DNA from: an uncultured Eggerthella sp.
GTDB taxonomy: Bacteria; Actinomycetota; Coriobacteriia; Coriobacteriales; Eggerthellaceae
Reading direction: 5' to 3'
Assembly (NCBI GenBank): GCA_900556585.1
Contig: USPD01000002.1
Span: 17,904 to 81,903 of the forward strand
Length of the DNA: 64,000 nucleotides
A program made the position numbers and the translations under genes. Under the pieces are notes generated by a model. The model saw nothing but the letters and a program-made list of their open reading frames with translations, ran no database searches and was not told the DNA's origin. Below are positions 53,277-61,051 of this stretch, piece by piece. Numbering within the stretch: the first letter of the stretch is position 1; each line of letters starts with the position of its first letter.

Positions 53277-53654
53277 GATATGCGCCTTTCTGTTGATAAC
53301 AGCTCACTTTGCAATGAGCGCTATCAAGCAGTTCGAAATGTACCTTTCGTCGTTTCCTTGTTCTTGCGTAAAATGCTACCGCAAGAGTTATATTTTTCCG
53401 ACACTTTACTCCTCATCGGTACTTTTCGCACCTTCTATTTTCTAGAAACTAAAAACGTTACGTAACAGAAAACTACGAGCGGGATTTCAAACAAATATAA
53501 GTTTTTGATACATTCCTGTGAACTTTTTATTTGGTTTATGTGCACTTTCTGATTGCTTTTTGTGCACAAAGTTTGTCGAATCTTTCCTGATTACGTTAAT
53601 TTCGCTCATCACAATTATTCCTATCTTTACTTCTCGTGTGCGATAGGAGAAGCC
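53277..53654. other. Divergent region between cysK and the surface-protein gene
   Basis: 378 bp without a supportable gene. It contains the cysK leader hairpin, a CTTGCG/CGCAAG hairpin near 53363-53385, and two GTGCAC palindromes (near 53539 and 53562) upstream of the surface-protein gene. No T-box or SAM-riboswitch signature was found. Confidence 0.45.
53294..53326 (-). promoter_or_regulatory. Leader hairpin upstream of the cysK ribosome site
   Basis: TGATA/TATCA and GCTCA/TGAGC pairs form a near-continuous stem (53294-53306 with 53315-53326). On the mRNA it ends shortly before AGAAAGG, so it could modulate translation. Confidence 0.4.
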
Positions 53655-56600
53655 ATGCAAACTACAGGAAATAAAACAGTTGTGACAAATAGCAGCATCA
53701 ATGGCATTAAAAGCACCAGTAGCAGCAAGATTATCAAAAGATCAACTTCCTCTTTAAGGATAGTGCTATTTACCTTCATGTTTGTTCTGTTGGGGCTAAG
53801 CGCCCTTTTATTCGCAAACCCTCAGCCACCTCAAGCAAATGCAGAAACTAATCCCATAAGTATTACCATGACGATCGAGGGATATTCAGGCAATTTGCCT
53901 GTTCTTGAAGCAGGTAAAGACTTTACCGAAGGACAGGCGGTTAAATCTGACCCAAGATTTATGGTTGACAGTCAAGGAAATCAACCTTTGGCAGCATTAG
54001 TCGAAGAAAAAGAAGCACAAGGCTATCAACTTGTTTGGGAGACCGAAGAAGGACAACCTTTCGATTGGTTTACTACGCCCGTTACTTCAAGCATTACTGT
54101 TGCGGGTAGTTTTCAAGAAGCAAACTATTCGGTACGAATATCCTTCAATGATGACTCAACCCAAGATTTGGAAGTTTCTGTTCCTAAAGGAATGTCATTT
54201 GAAAAAGCCTATGGGAGCATCCCAAACGCCCCAACAAAAAAGGGACATACGTTTGTGCGTTGGGTAAACTCCTTTGACAATTCCACCTTTGACTTCACTT
54301 CTCCCGTGGAAGCCTCTACAACCGTGTATGCTCTCTTTTCTATCAGCGAGCCTGATCAGGTAGCAACGGTTGATGTAGATATTGATGTGCCCGAGCGAAT
54401 AATAGGAAGATGCTATATAGGGGCAACCTGGAGTGTGCATCCTGCCCAATTTAGCGTTTCAGGCTTCACGGGAGAATTGGAAGGATGTTCAGGTACAGGT
54501 TCCTGCTCTCTACCTAGCGCCGCCGCGCCTTCTTATACTTGGGCTGACTACACTGCCACTCTTGCCGACATCAACATTGAAGCCGGTATCGTAACCTACG
54601 ATGTAACAATCACTCCTCCAGGAGTTGCAAGTCCTGATGGACCGCGAAATAGCTTAGGACTCATTGGATACCAAACCGTGTATTTCAAAGCGGAAGTGCA
54701 AAAAAACTTTGGTGGTTACCTTGAAATTCAAAAAGTATCTGAAAACGAATCAATAAGTACAAATCACAACACGTATTCATTAAAAGATGCTGTTTTTGGC
54801 GTTTACGATAAAAATGGAAAACGAGTTGCTGATCTTATTACCGACGAATCGGGCAAAACAGCACGCAGTCCTTTGCTGCCTGTTGGCACCTACACGATAA
54901 AGGAAGAACAAGCTCCAAAAGGATTCGCTGTAACGGCAGACAAAAGCGTCGTTATCAATGCGGGAGCAGTAACCACAACCGCCGTTTCAAATATTCCCCA
55001 AAGCGCCTTAGTGGATCTTGTTCTTCAAAAGCTAGATGCAGAAACGCAAAAGCCCTATCCCTTAGGTTCTGCTTCACTAAAGGGTGCCCAATTCCGCATT
55101 TCTTATTACGACAGATATCTTTCATTGCCAAATTTAGTACAAAACTCAATAAAAACTCTTGAATCGGCAGCTAACAACGTGCCAAAAGCTACCTCTATCC
55201 CAGAAACATGGAATGGACCTAAACGGAGTTGGGTTTTTGAAACTGATGAACAAGGCGAAATTCACTTCGCCAAAGACTATTTCGTGGAAGGTGATGCATT
55301 TTATCATGATCACGAAGGATCTATCGTGCTGCCCCTAGGCACAATTGAAATAGAAGAAATAGCAGCACCAGAAGGTTACCTGCCCGTTGAAGAATCATTT
55401 GTGTTCACCATAGCCGAAAATGGCATTAACCCCCATGTAGAGACCTGGCAAAGTTTTCACGTTTCCGAACAGGTAAAACGAGGCGATTTCTCCTTCAGCA
55501 AAACGCGCGAAGGATCCATGGATAGACTGGCGAACGTTCCATTTCGTATTACCTCTAACACTACGCATGAATCTCATGTGTTAGTGACCGATGAAAATGG
55601 CATGGCTTCAACAGAATCCTCCTGGACTCCACACTCCCGAAATACTAATGCAGGAACTTCTTCGCATGATGGCATATGGTTTGGAATTGATTCGCAGGGA
55701 AATACCGCACCAGTAAATGACAATCTTGGCGCCCTTCCCTACGATACCTACACCGTCGAAGAGCTTCCTTGCGCTGCTAATGAAGGGATGGTCCCCGTTG
55801 CCTTCGAAGTTACTATTTCGAGAAATAAGGTAACTCTTGATTTAGGAACTATAGACAATAAACCATATACACCAGAAATATCTGGAGAAGTAGACAAACG
55901 ACAAACCCTCTTTGTGTCCAACGGATTATTTACCTACACCATAGACTACCGATCAACTTCTCCTACTTGGGCAGACGAATTTACAACCACTGACATTTTG
56001 GAATGCAGCGAAAACAAATATGCCTATGTTCAAGCTATTGCTACACCCGTAAGCTACGGCGACTATGACGGAAAAATGAACGTCTGGTATCGCACTAATA
56101 AGTCAGATTCCAAATCCTTTGATCACGAAGGCGTAAATGCATGCGGCACAAATCCTCCTAACCCTGACAACCCCAATAACCAACGCATGTATAACTTCGA
56201 AGGCTGGCAGGTATGGAAACAGGACGTTTCCACCCTTGAATCAAGCATTTTATTTACCGAGGAACTTAATCTTGACGAAGAAGAATACCTTACCGCATTA
56301 GCATTTGAGCATGGTCGTGTGGAAGAAGGGTTTGGAACGCTGCCGCAAGATGACCCTCAATGGGACAGAAGGGATCGCTACGCTGAAACTGACACCATGG
56401 AAGACCTGTTCGATAGTGCCGTTTATTCTTCATGGGACAAGAATGCTTGCACAGAAGTAGCAAACATCGCGCAGCATGATGCGACGTTTTCAAATAAAAC
56501 CGATACGAGCAGTGCAGAATACAAACTACAAGACAGCAAAACACATCTGGAAGCTAGCGCGGAAAACCAAACAGAATCTAACCAAGCAGAAAGCAGTAAC

Positions 56601-56933
56601 GATGAAGCAACTTATACTTATTCGCCTGCCGTATTGTTTATGCAGGCATCCGAAGAAAGCTTAACTACCGATGAAATAGAGCTATGGAATGATGCCTTTA
56701 TTGATATTTATCGGAATATTGAACTGCACGATGAAGATAAGGACACTGTAGTACAAACCACTCAAGTTCCCGAAACAACCACAGAAAAAGACAATCCTAT
56801 TGAAGAAATGCTAGATAACATTCCTAAAACAGGAGATGGGCTAATAACCTTAGGAGTTCTTGCTACCTTGGTAGGTCTTCTAGCTCTGTGTGCATTAATA
56901 GCGGCATTCAGGAAAATTCGGCACCGATCATAA
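53655..56933 (+). CDS. LPXTG-like cell-wall-anchored surface protein with SpaA-type repeats
   Basis: I start at ATG 53655 (AGGAG upstream), giving 1092 residues. A signal sequence with a polar N-extension is at about 33-56, then a Listeria-Bacteroides repeat-like domain (RWVNSFDNSTF, VYALFSI). Several collagen-binding-B/SpaA-like domains follow, with E-box-like motifs YTIKEEQAPKG, IEIEEIAAPEGY and YTVEELP, and candidate isopeptide Lys in EIQKV, VLQKLD and SFSKTRE. It ends with the sorting signal IPKTG (1056-1060), a hydrophobic helix and RKIRHRS. Probably an adhesin or minor pilin anchored by a sortase encoded elsewhere. Confidence 0.88.
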   Translation: MQTTGNKTVVTNSSINGIKSTSSSKIIKRSTSSLRIVLFTFMFVLLGLSALLFANPQPPQANAETNPISITMTIEGYSGNLPVLEAGKDFTEGQAVKSDPRFMVDSQGNQPLAALVEEKEAQGYQLVWETEEGQPFDWFTTPVTSSITVAGSFQEANYSVRISFNDDSTQDLEVSVPKGMSFEKAYGSIPNAPTKKGHTFVRWVNSFDNSTFDFTSPVEASTTVYALFSISEPDQVATVDVDIDVPERIIGRCYIGATWSVHPAQFSVSGFTGELEGCSGTGSCSLPSAAAPSYTWADYTATLADINIEAGIVTYDVTITPPGVASPDGPRNSLGLIGYQTVYFKAEVQKNFGGYLEIQKVSENESISTNHNTYSLKDAVFGVYDKNGKRVADLITDESGKTARSPLLPVGTYTIKEEQAPKGFAVTADKSVVINAGAVTTTAVSNIPQSALVDLVLQKLDAETQKPYPLGSASLKGAQFRISYYDRYLSLPNLVQNSIKTLESAANNVPKATSIPETWNGPKRSWVFETDEQGEIHFAKDYFVEGDAFYHDHEGSIVLPLGTIEIEEIAAPEGYLPVEESFVFTIAENGINPHVETWQSFHVSEQVKRGDFSFSKTREGSMDRLANVPFRITSNTTHESHVLVTDENGMASTESSWTPHSRNTNAGTSSHDGIWFGIDSQGNTAPVNDNLGALPYDTYTVEELPCAANEGMVPVAFEVTISRNKVTLDLGTIDNKPYTPEISGEVDKRQTLFVSNGLFTYTIDYRSTSPTWADEFTTTDILECSENKYAYVQAIATPVSYGDYDGKMNVWYRTNKSDSKSFDHEGVNACGTNPPNPDNPNNQRMYNFEGWQVWKQDVSTLESSILFTEELNLDEEEYLTALAFEHGRVEEGFGTLPQDDPQWDRRDRYAETDTMEDLFDSAVYSSWDKNACTEVANIAQHDATFSNKTDTSSAEYKLQDSKTHLEASAENQTESNQAESSNDEATYTYSPAVLFMQASEESLTTDEIELWNDAFIDIYRNIELHDEDKDTVVQTTQVPETTTEKDNPIEEMLDNIPKTGDGLITLGVLATLVGLLALCALIAAFRKIRHRS

Positions 56934-56983
56934 TAAAAAAGCAATAGCTATAAGCAAGCGATAGGTTTATGGAACGAACAAAA

Positions 56984-57014
56984 GGGATGCAGCAAACTTG
57001 TCTCTGCTGCATCC
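56984..57014 (+). terminator. Rho-independent terminator of the surface-protein gene
   Basis: A 10-bp perfect stem GGGATGCAGC (56984-56993) with 57005-57014, followed by TGATTTGTTTT. The descending arm plus tail (GCTGCATCCCTGATT) is repeated exactly at 57068-57082. Confidence 0.8.
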
Positions 57015-57151
57015 CTGATTTGTTTTCCGCATTCATTATTTGTCTTGTTTAGTTTCTTATTCGCATCGCTGCATCCCTGATTCACCAAGTATGTAGCTGA
57101 TAACCCTTATCTTTCATTGAAACCATTACCGATTTCATTGCAGTATGCGCT

Positions 57152-57445
57152 CTAGCCCGTAATACCGCGCTTAACACTACGGCGCTTTCTTTTTGGTGGC
57201 TCAACTGGCTCACGAAAATCAAGCATGAGCTGCTCTGTAGCGCCGCCCCGTTCTTTTTCAGTGACCTTTTCAATGTCTTTGATATTCCAAGAAAGAGCTT
57301 CCGCCCCGTGGAGTTCAAGCATTTTATAACGTGCATCTTGTACATTCTGCTTAGATCCTGCCCTGTGTTCACTCTCAAATTCAATAACACTAGAAGTAGG
57401 AGTAGCGCCTTTTGGAGAAACTATTGTTGCACGATATAAAGTCAT
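57152..57445 (-). CDS. Small hypothetical protein
   Basis: This 97-residue protein has an ATG behind AAGGAAAA. It is mainly polar, with a mixed N-terminal part (LYRATIVSPKG) and a very basic C-terminus (PPKRKRRSVKRG). No recognisable motif or membrane segment. The basic tail might bind nucleic acid; this is a guess. It is on the opposite strand to its neighbours, and a longer ORF in another frame here is a shadow. Confidence 0.55.
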   Translation of the reverse strand: MTLYRATIVSPKGATPTSSVIEFESEHRAGSKQNVQDARYKMLELHGAEALSWNIKDIEKVTEKERGGATEQLMLDFREPVEPPKRKRRSVKRGITG

Positions 57446-57500
57446 AATTTTCCTTGAAAAAGCCGAGATGATTTACCTAAACATATATAAACATAGTACC

Positions 57501-57597
57501 TAATTAGCATATCTTATTTCAGACAAAATGGTTTCCCTATGAATCCCTTAGCGAAAAACAAAAGATCGTAAGAAAATAGATAAGTTATTGCTAATTA
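57501..57597. promoter_or_regulatory. Inverted TAATTAGCA/TGCTAATTA sites flanking the operon promoter region
   Basis: Perfect 9-bp arms at 57501-57509 and 57589-57597, with further partial matching inward (CTTAT blocks), bracket the region upstream of the activase-like operon. The right site touches the ribosome-binding site. Candidate operator pair. Confidence 0.4.
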
Positions 57598-57607
57598 CAG
57601 GAGAACT

Positions 57608-58606
57608 ATGAGCCCACTTGAACTATTACCCAAGCAGGACTATGACGGTATTCGCACTGTTGGTATTCCGCGAGCCCTACTGTATTACCGCTACCACGTA
57701 TTGTGGCAAACTTTTTTTGAAGAACTTGGCTGCAAGGTTATTACAAGCGATCCATCTGATCGCGCATTACTTGCTCGAGGCGAAGAACTATCTATCGATG
57801 AATGCTGCCTTGCTTCCAAGCTTTATATGGGACATGTTGAAAGTCTTTTAGATAAGTGCGATGCCCTTTTTGTCCCAAGCGTAGATAATTTGGGACTCCA
57901 TAAAGGATTTTGCACCAAGTTCCAAGCTCTCCCTGATTTGGTAACGAATACCTTTACCCGCCAAAACGTTCGCATCATTTCTTGCGAAATAGACAAAGAT
58001 GACACTGGCATCACCGCCGAGGAAGGCTACGTTTCAATAGCTACCAAATTTGGTCTTTCCAAAAAACAAGGAAAAGCCGCTTATCAAAACGCTATTCATG
58101 CGCAAAAAAAGCATGACGAAGAGCTTGCCCAAGCGCAATCAGACTTGTTAAAGCACGCTGAAAAACTACCCAAAGAAGAACGACCTCTCCGTATTTTGAT
58201 AGCAGCACATCCCTATGTAATACATGACCCCTACATTGGTGGTCCCATTACCGATATGCTTAACAATCTTGATGTATGCGTTTTATATTCTGATCGCTAC
58301 GACAGAAAACGAGCGTTTGAAAAAAGTTTTGATTTTTCTGAAACTATGCCATGGATCGTAAACCGTGAAATCATTGGCACCATACTGCATTTATATGATC
58401 ATCTAGACGGCATTGTATTAGTTAGCGCCTTTCCCTGCGGACCAGATTCTATGACCAACGATGCGTTTATTCGCTGCATCAAGGGAAAGCCCATTTTGTC
58501 ACTGACGGTAGATGCGCAAAGCGGAACCGCAGGTCTTGAAACACGCCTTGAAAGCTTTGTTGACATTCTGCACTATCAAAAAAGAGGAGGCTATTTAAAT
58601 GAATAA
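57608..58606 (+). CDS. 2-hydroxyacyl-CoA dehydratase (HgdB)-like/DUF2229 protein, first half
   Basis: This 332-residue protein is the split counterpart of the first dehydratase-like half of the giant protein: VGIPRALLYYRYHVLWQTFFEELG parallels IGLPRVLFYWDTMPFWKTLL there. Cys residues in IDECCLASKL and FPCGPDS near the end are the expected [Fe-S] ligands of HgdB/double-cubane-type subunits. CAGGAG precedes the ATG. It overlaps the next gene by eight bases. Soluble, cytosolic; the substrate is unknown. Confidence 0.82.
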   Translation: MSPLELLPKQDYDGIRTVGIPRALLYYRYHVLWQTFFEELGCKVITSDPSDRALLARGEELSIDECCLASKLYMGHVESLLDKCDALFVPSVDNLGLHKGFCTKFQALPDLVTNTFTRQNVRIISCEIDKDDTGITAEEGYVSIATKFGLSKKQGKAAYQNAIHAQKKHDEELAQAQSDLLKHAEKLPKEERPLRILIAAHPYVIHDPYIGGPITDMLNNLDVCVLYSDRYDRKRAFEKSFDFSETMPWIVNREIIGTILHLYDHLDGIVLVSAFPCGPDSMTNDAFIRCIKGKPILSLTVDAQSGTAGLETRLESFVDILHYQKRGGYLNE

Positions 58607-59810
58607 CCTCAAAACCCCTATTAATCGTATGGCGGACACTTTAAAGCGCCGCTATTCAGAAGACTCTCCTGCGGGAGTTTTTATGAACCCCGGAAAGCCC
58701 GAGGCTTTACGCAGCAAAAAGAAACGCAAAAACAAAAAGGATAGGCATGCCCGCACAAAAGTAGCATTTATGCGCTACACCTACTATGACATTGCCTTTC
58801 GTTTCTTTGTTGAAGAAGTACTTGACGCTGATTATGTTTCACTTCCAGAAGCAACCCGTAAAACGCTTGAATTAGGCACGCTCAACAGTACTGATTATGT
58901 TTGCGCCCCCTTTAAGCATATTTTGGGTGACTATATTGAGGCCCTTGATATGGGTGCGGACGTATTAGTTCAACTTACAGGTCCTTGTCGTTTGGGCTAT
59001 TACGGAGAACTCCAAGAATCCATTCTGCGCGATATGGGCTACGACTTTGAAATGCTTAATTTTGCAACCGTAAGCGGCAAACCCTTACAGGAATACCTGT
59101 CTATTTGCAAAAAGAAGGTAAATCCTGATCTTTCAATATCTAAGGGCGTCAAAAACTTCCTTGTTGTACTTAAAATGATCGAAGCACTTGATAGCTACAA
59201 CGACCGCTATTTGGAATTAGCGGGCTTCGAAAAAGAACCTGGCTCATTCAAACGTGCGCAGAAAGACTTCTTCGCCGAAATGAATACGGTTACTGGCGGT
59301 GCACAATTAGCGTCAGTATTCCATCGACATATGCGCATCTTGGAAGAACTTCCCATTGAAAAGCCCGTTGATCCTATCCGTGTAGGTTTGGTTGGAGAAT
59401 TTTTCACGGGAGTAGATCCCCGTTCTAACTTATTTATCGAAGATAAACTGAGCTCCATGGGCGTTTCTTTAGCGCGAACCGTAAACTTAACTAATCGCGT
59501 CTTGCGCTACAACGAAGAAAACCTCCGTCGCAGCGTTTCTGAATACGTTTCGTTTGACATGGGTCCTACTTCAACTCTTACCATTGCCGCAGCAAAGCAA
59601 TATGCCGAAGAAGGATTTGACGGCATTATCCATTTGAAATCTTCAGGCTGCACGCCAGAGATTGATGTGATGCCCGTGTTGCAACGCATAAGCAATACTT
59701 ACCACATCCCTATTCTGTATTTAAGCTACGACTCACAAACAAGCGACACGGGTCTTGATACTCGTCTTGAAGCGTTTTACGACATGATCGCAATGAGAAA
59801 GGCACGCTAA
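58599..59810 (+). CDS. 2-hydroxyacyl-CoA dehydratase (HgdB)-like protein, second subunit
   Basis: This 403-residue protein has a basic N-terminal patch (RSKKKRKNKKDRHARTK), then a dehydratase-like fold with Cys in STDYVCAPFKHILGDY, LTGPCRLGYYGELQ and LKSSGCTPEIDVMP, the last resembling the Cys-containing segment before the C-terminus of HgdB-like proteins. It corresponds to the second half of the giant protein at 45.7 kb. It starts inside the upstream gene and ends one base into the activase gene, so all three are translationally coupled, implying a fixed-stoichiometry complex. Confidence 0.82.
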   Translation: MNNLKTPINRMADTLKRRYSEDSPAGVFMNPGKPEALRSKKKRKNKKDRHARTKVAFMRYTYYDIAFRFFVEEVLDADYVSLPEATRKTLELGTLNSTDYVCAPFKHILGDYIEALDMGADVLVQLTGPCRLGYYGELQESILRDMGYDFEMLNFATVSGKPLQEYLSICKKKVNPDLSISKGVKNFLVVLKMIEALDSYNDRYLELAGFEKEPGSFKRAQKDFFAEMNTVTGGAQLASVFHRHMRILEELPIEKPVDPIRVGLVGEFFTGVDPRSNLFIEDKLSSMGVSLARTVNLTNRVLRYNEENLRRSVSEYVSFDMGPTSTLTIAAAKQYAEEGFDGIIHLKSSGCTPEIDVMPVLQRISNTYHIPILYLSYDSQTSDTGLDTRLEAFYDMIAMRKAR

Positions 59811-60775
59811 TGACTCCTGCATTTCTTGGTATAGATACTGGCTCCATTTCAACAAAAGGAGTCATCATTGATGAAAACGGCACCATTATGGCGCGATCCT
59901 ATCTATGGACCGAAGGCAACCCCACCGATGCTGCAAAGCGCGTTGTGGACGACCTGGCAAGTCAAATTAATCACGACGAAATTGAAGTCGTAGCTGTTGG
60001 AACAACAGGTAGCGCTCGTCGTTTAGTGGGCGCTATTTTAGGGGCAACCGTTATCAAAAACGAAATTACCGCCCATGCCGTTGGTACCACTCACCTCCAC
60101 CCCGATGTGCGCACCATTTTAGAAATTGGTGGCCAAGACTCTAAGATTATTTGCGTAGAGAATGGTATTGCTACCGACTACGCCATGAATACTCTTTGTG
60201 CGGCTGGCACAGGATCATTCCTCTCAAGCCAAGCTCACCGTTTAGGTGTTGAGGTTGAAGATTTTGGACCAATTGCACTTACCTCAAAACACCCTGCCAA
60301 CATTGCTGCGCGCTGCACTGTATTCGCTGAAAGCGACTTGGTACACAAAATCCAAGTAGGCTACGCACGCGAAGATGTTATTGCCGGTCTTTGTAAAGCA
60401 GTAGCTACCAACTATTTAAACAATGTTGGTAAAGGTAAACGCATTATTGCCCCTATTGTTTTCCAGGGCGGCGTAAGTAAAAACGTAGGTGTTGTTCACT
60501 TTTTTGAAGAAACCTTAGGCCAAGAAGTACTTGTTGACCCCGATGGGCACTTGATGGGCGCTTTCGGTGCAGCGCTTCTGGCAGCTAACGCCCCCGTTTC
60601 TAAACGCAAGCCATTTTCTTTCAACATTGACAACATTGACTTCACTACCCGTGAAGTGATTTGTCAAAAATGTGCTAACCACTGCGAAATTGTTTGCGTA
60701 TACCGCGATGATGAACTTATCGATGCATGGGGTAATCGTTGTGATAAGGGAGCAATTCGCCCTCACAAGAAATAG
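59810..60775 (+). CDS. BadF/HgdC-type acyl-CoA dehydratase activase
   Basis: This 321-residue ASKHA-fold ATPase has GIDTGSISTKG near 5, EIGGQDSK near 107 and the paired Cys of the dimer-bridging [4Fe-4S] cluster in LCAAGTGSF and ARCTVFAES. It ends with an extra Cys motif, CQKCANHCEIVC and NRCDKG, also present in the giant fusion (CPFCANRC) but not in minimal HgdC activators. It uses ATP hydrolysis to push electrons into the partner. It overlaps the upstream gene by one base. Terminated at 60.9 kb. Confidence 0.88.
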   Translation: MTPAFLGIDTGSISTKGVIIDENGTIMARSYLWTEGNPTDAAKRVVDDLASQINHDEIEVVAVGTTGSARRLVGAILGATVIKNEITAHAVGTTHLHPDVRTILEIGGQDSKIICVENGIATDYAMNTLCAAGTGSFLSSQAHRLGVEVEDFGPIALTSKHPANIAARCTVFAESDLVHKIQVGYAREDVIAGLCKAVATNYLNNVGKGKRIIAPIVFQGGVSKNVGVVHFFEETLGQEVLVDPDGHLMGAFGAALLAANAPVSKRKPFSFNIDNIDFTTREVICQKCANHCEIVCVYRDDELIDAWGNRCDKGAIRPHKK

Positions 60776-60921
60776 ACCGGATTTGTCAATTCCTAAAATG
60801 CAATACCGGTAAGCGCAAGAACGTATTTCGGTGAACGTGTTAGGTTGTCACAATTCTGTGAAAAAATTTTTTATCATTTGAAACACGCATTTAAGTGAAT
60901 CTATTATTAGATTGAAACCAC

Positions 60922-60956
60922 AAGGGCACCTCACTTTACGAGGTGCCTTCTTTTTG
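60922..60956 (+). terminator. Rho-independent terminator of the split activase operon
   Basis: GGCACCTC (60925-60932) pairs with GAGGTGCC (60940-60947) around a 7-nt loop, followed by TTCTTTTT. Confidence 0.85.
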
Positions 60957-60969
60957 CTCAAATGAAATT

Positions 60970-60982
60970 TACACACGGTGTA
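60970..60982. promoter_or_regulatory. Palindrome TACACACGGTGTA upstream of the MFS-CBS gene
   Basis: Perfect 5-bp arms around a 3-bp centre, 70 bp before the gene start. Candidate operator; no regulator is encoded next to it. Confidence 0.3.
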
Positions 60983-61051
60983 ACTACTTACATTTGTTCA
61001 ACAAGAAAAGAAGAATACGCGTACAAATCAACCTAAAGAAAGAGGCTTTGA

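Noticed and set aside
53277..53460. T-box or cysteine-related riboswitch in the cysK leader
   Set aside because: A GGTGCGAAAAGTACC stretch was checked against the T-box consensus AGGGTGGNACCGCG and does not fit; no specifier-loop architecture could be traced.
57082..57390. 102-codon minus-strand ORF overlapping the small hypothetical gene
   Set aside because: The 57152-57445 ORF has a proper ribosome site and start; the longer-overlapping frame has neither and reads as a shadow.
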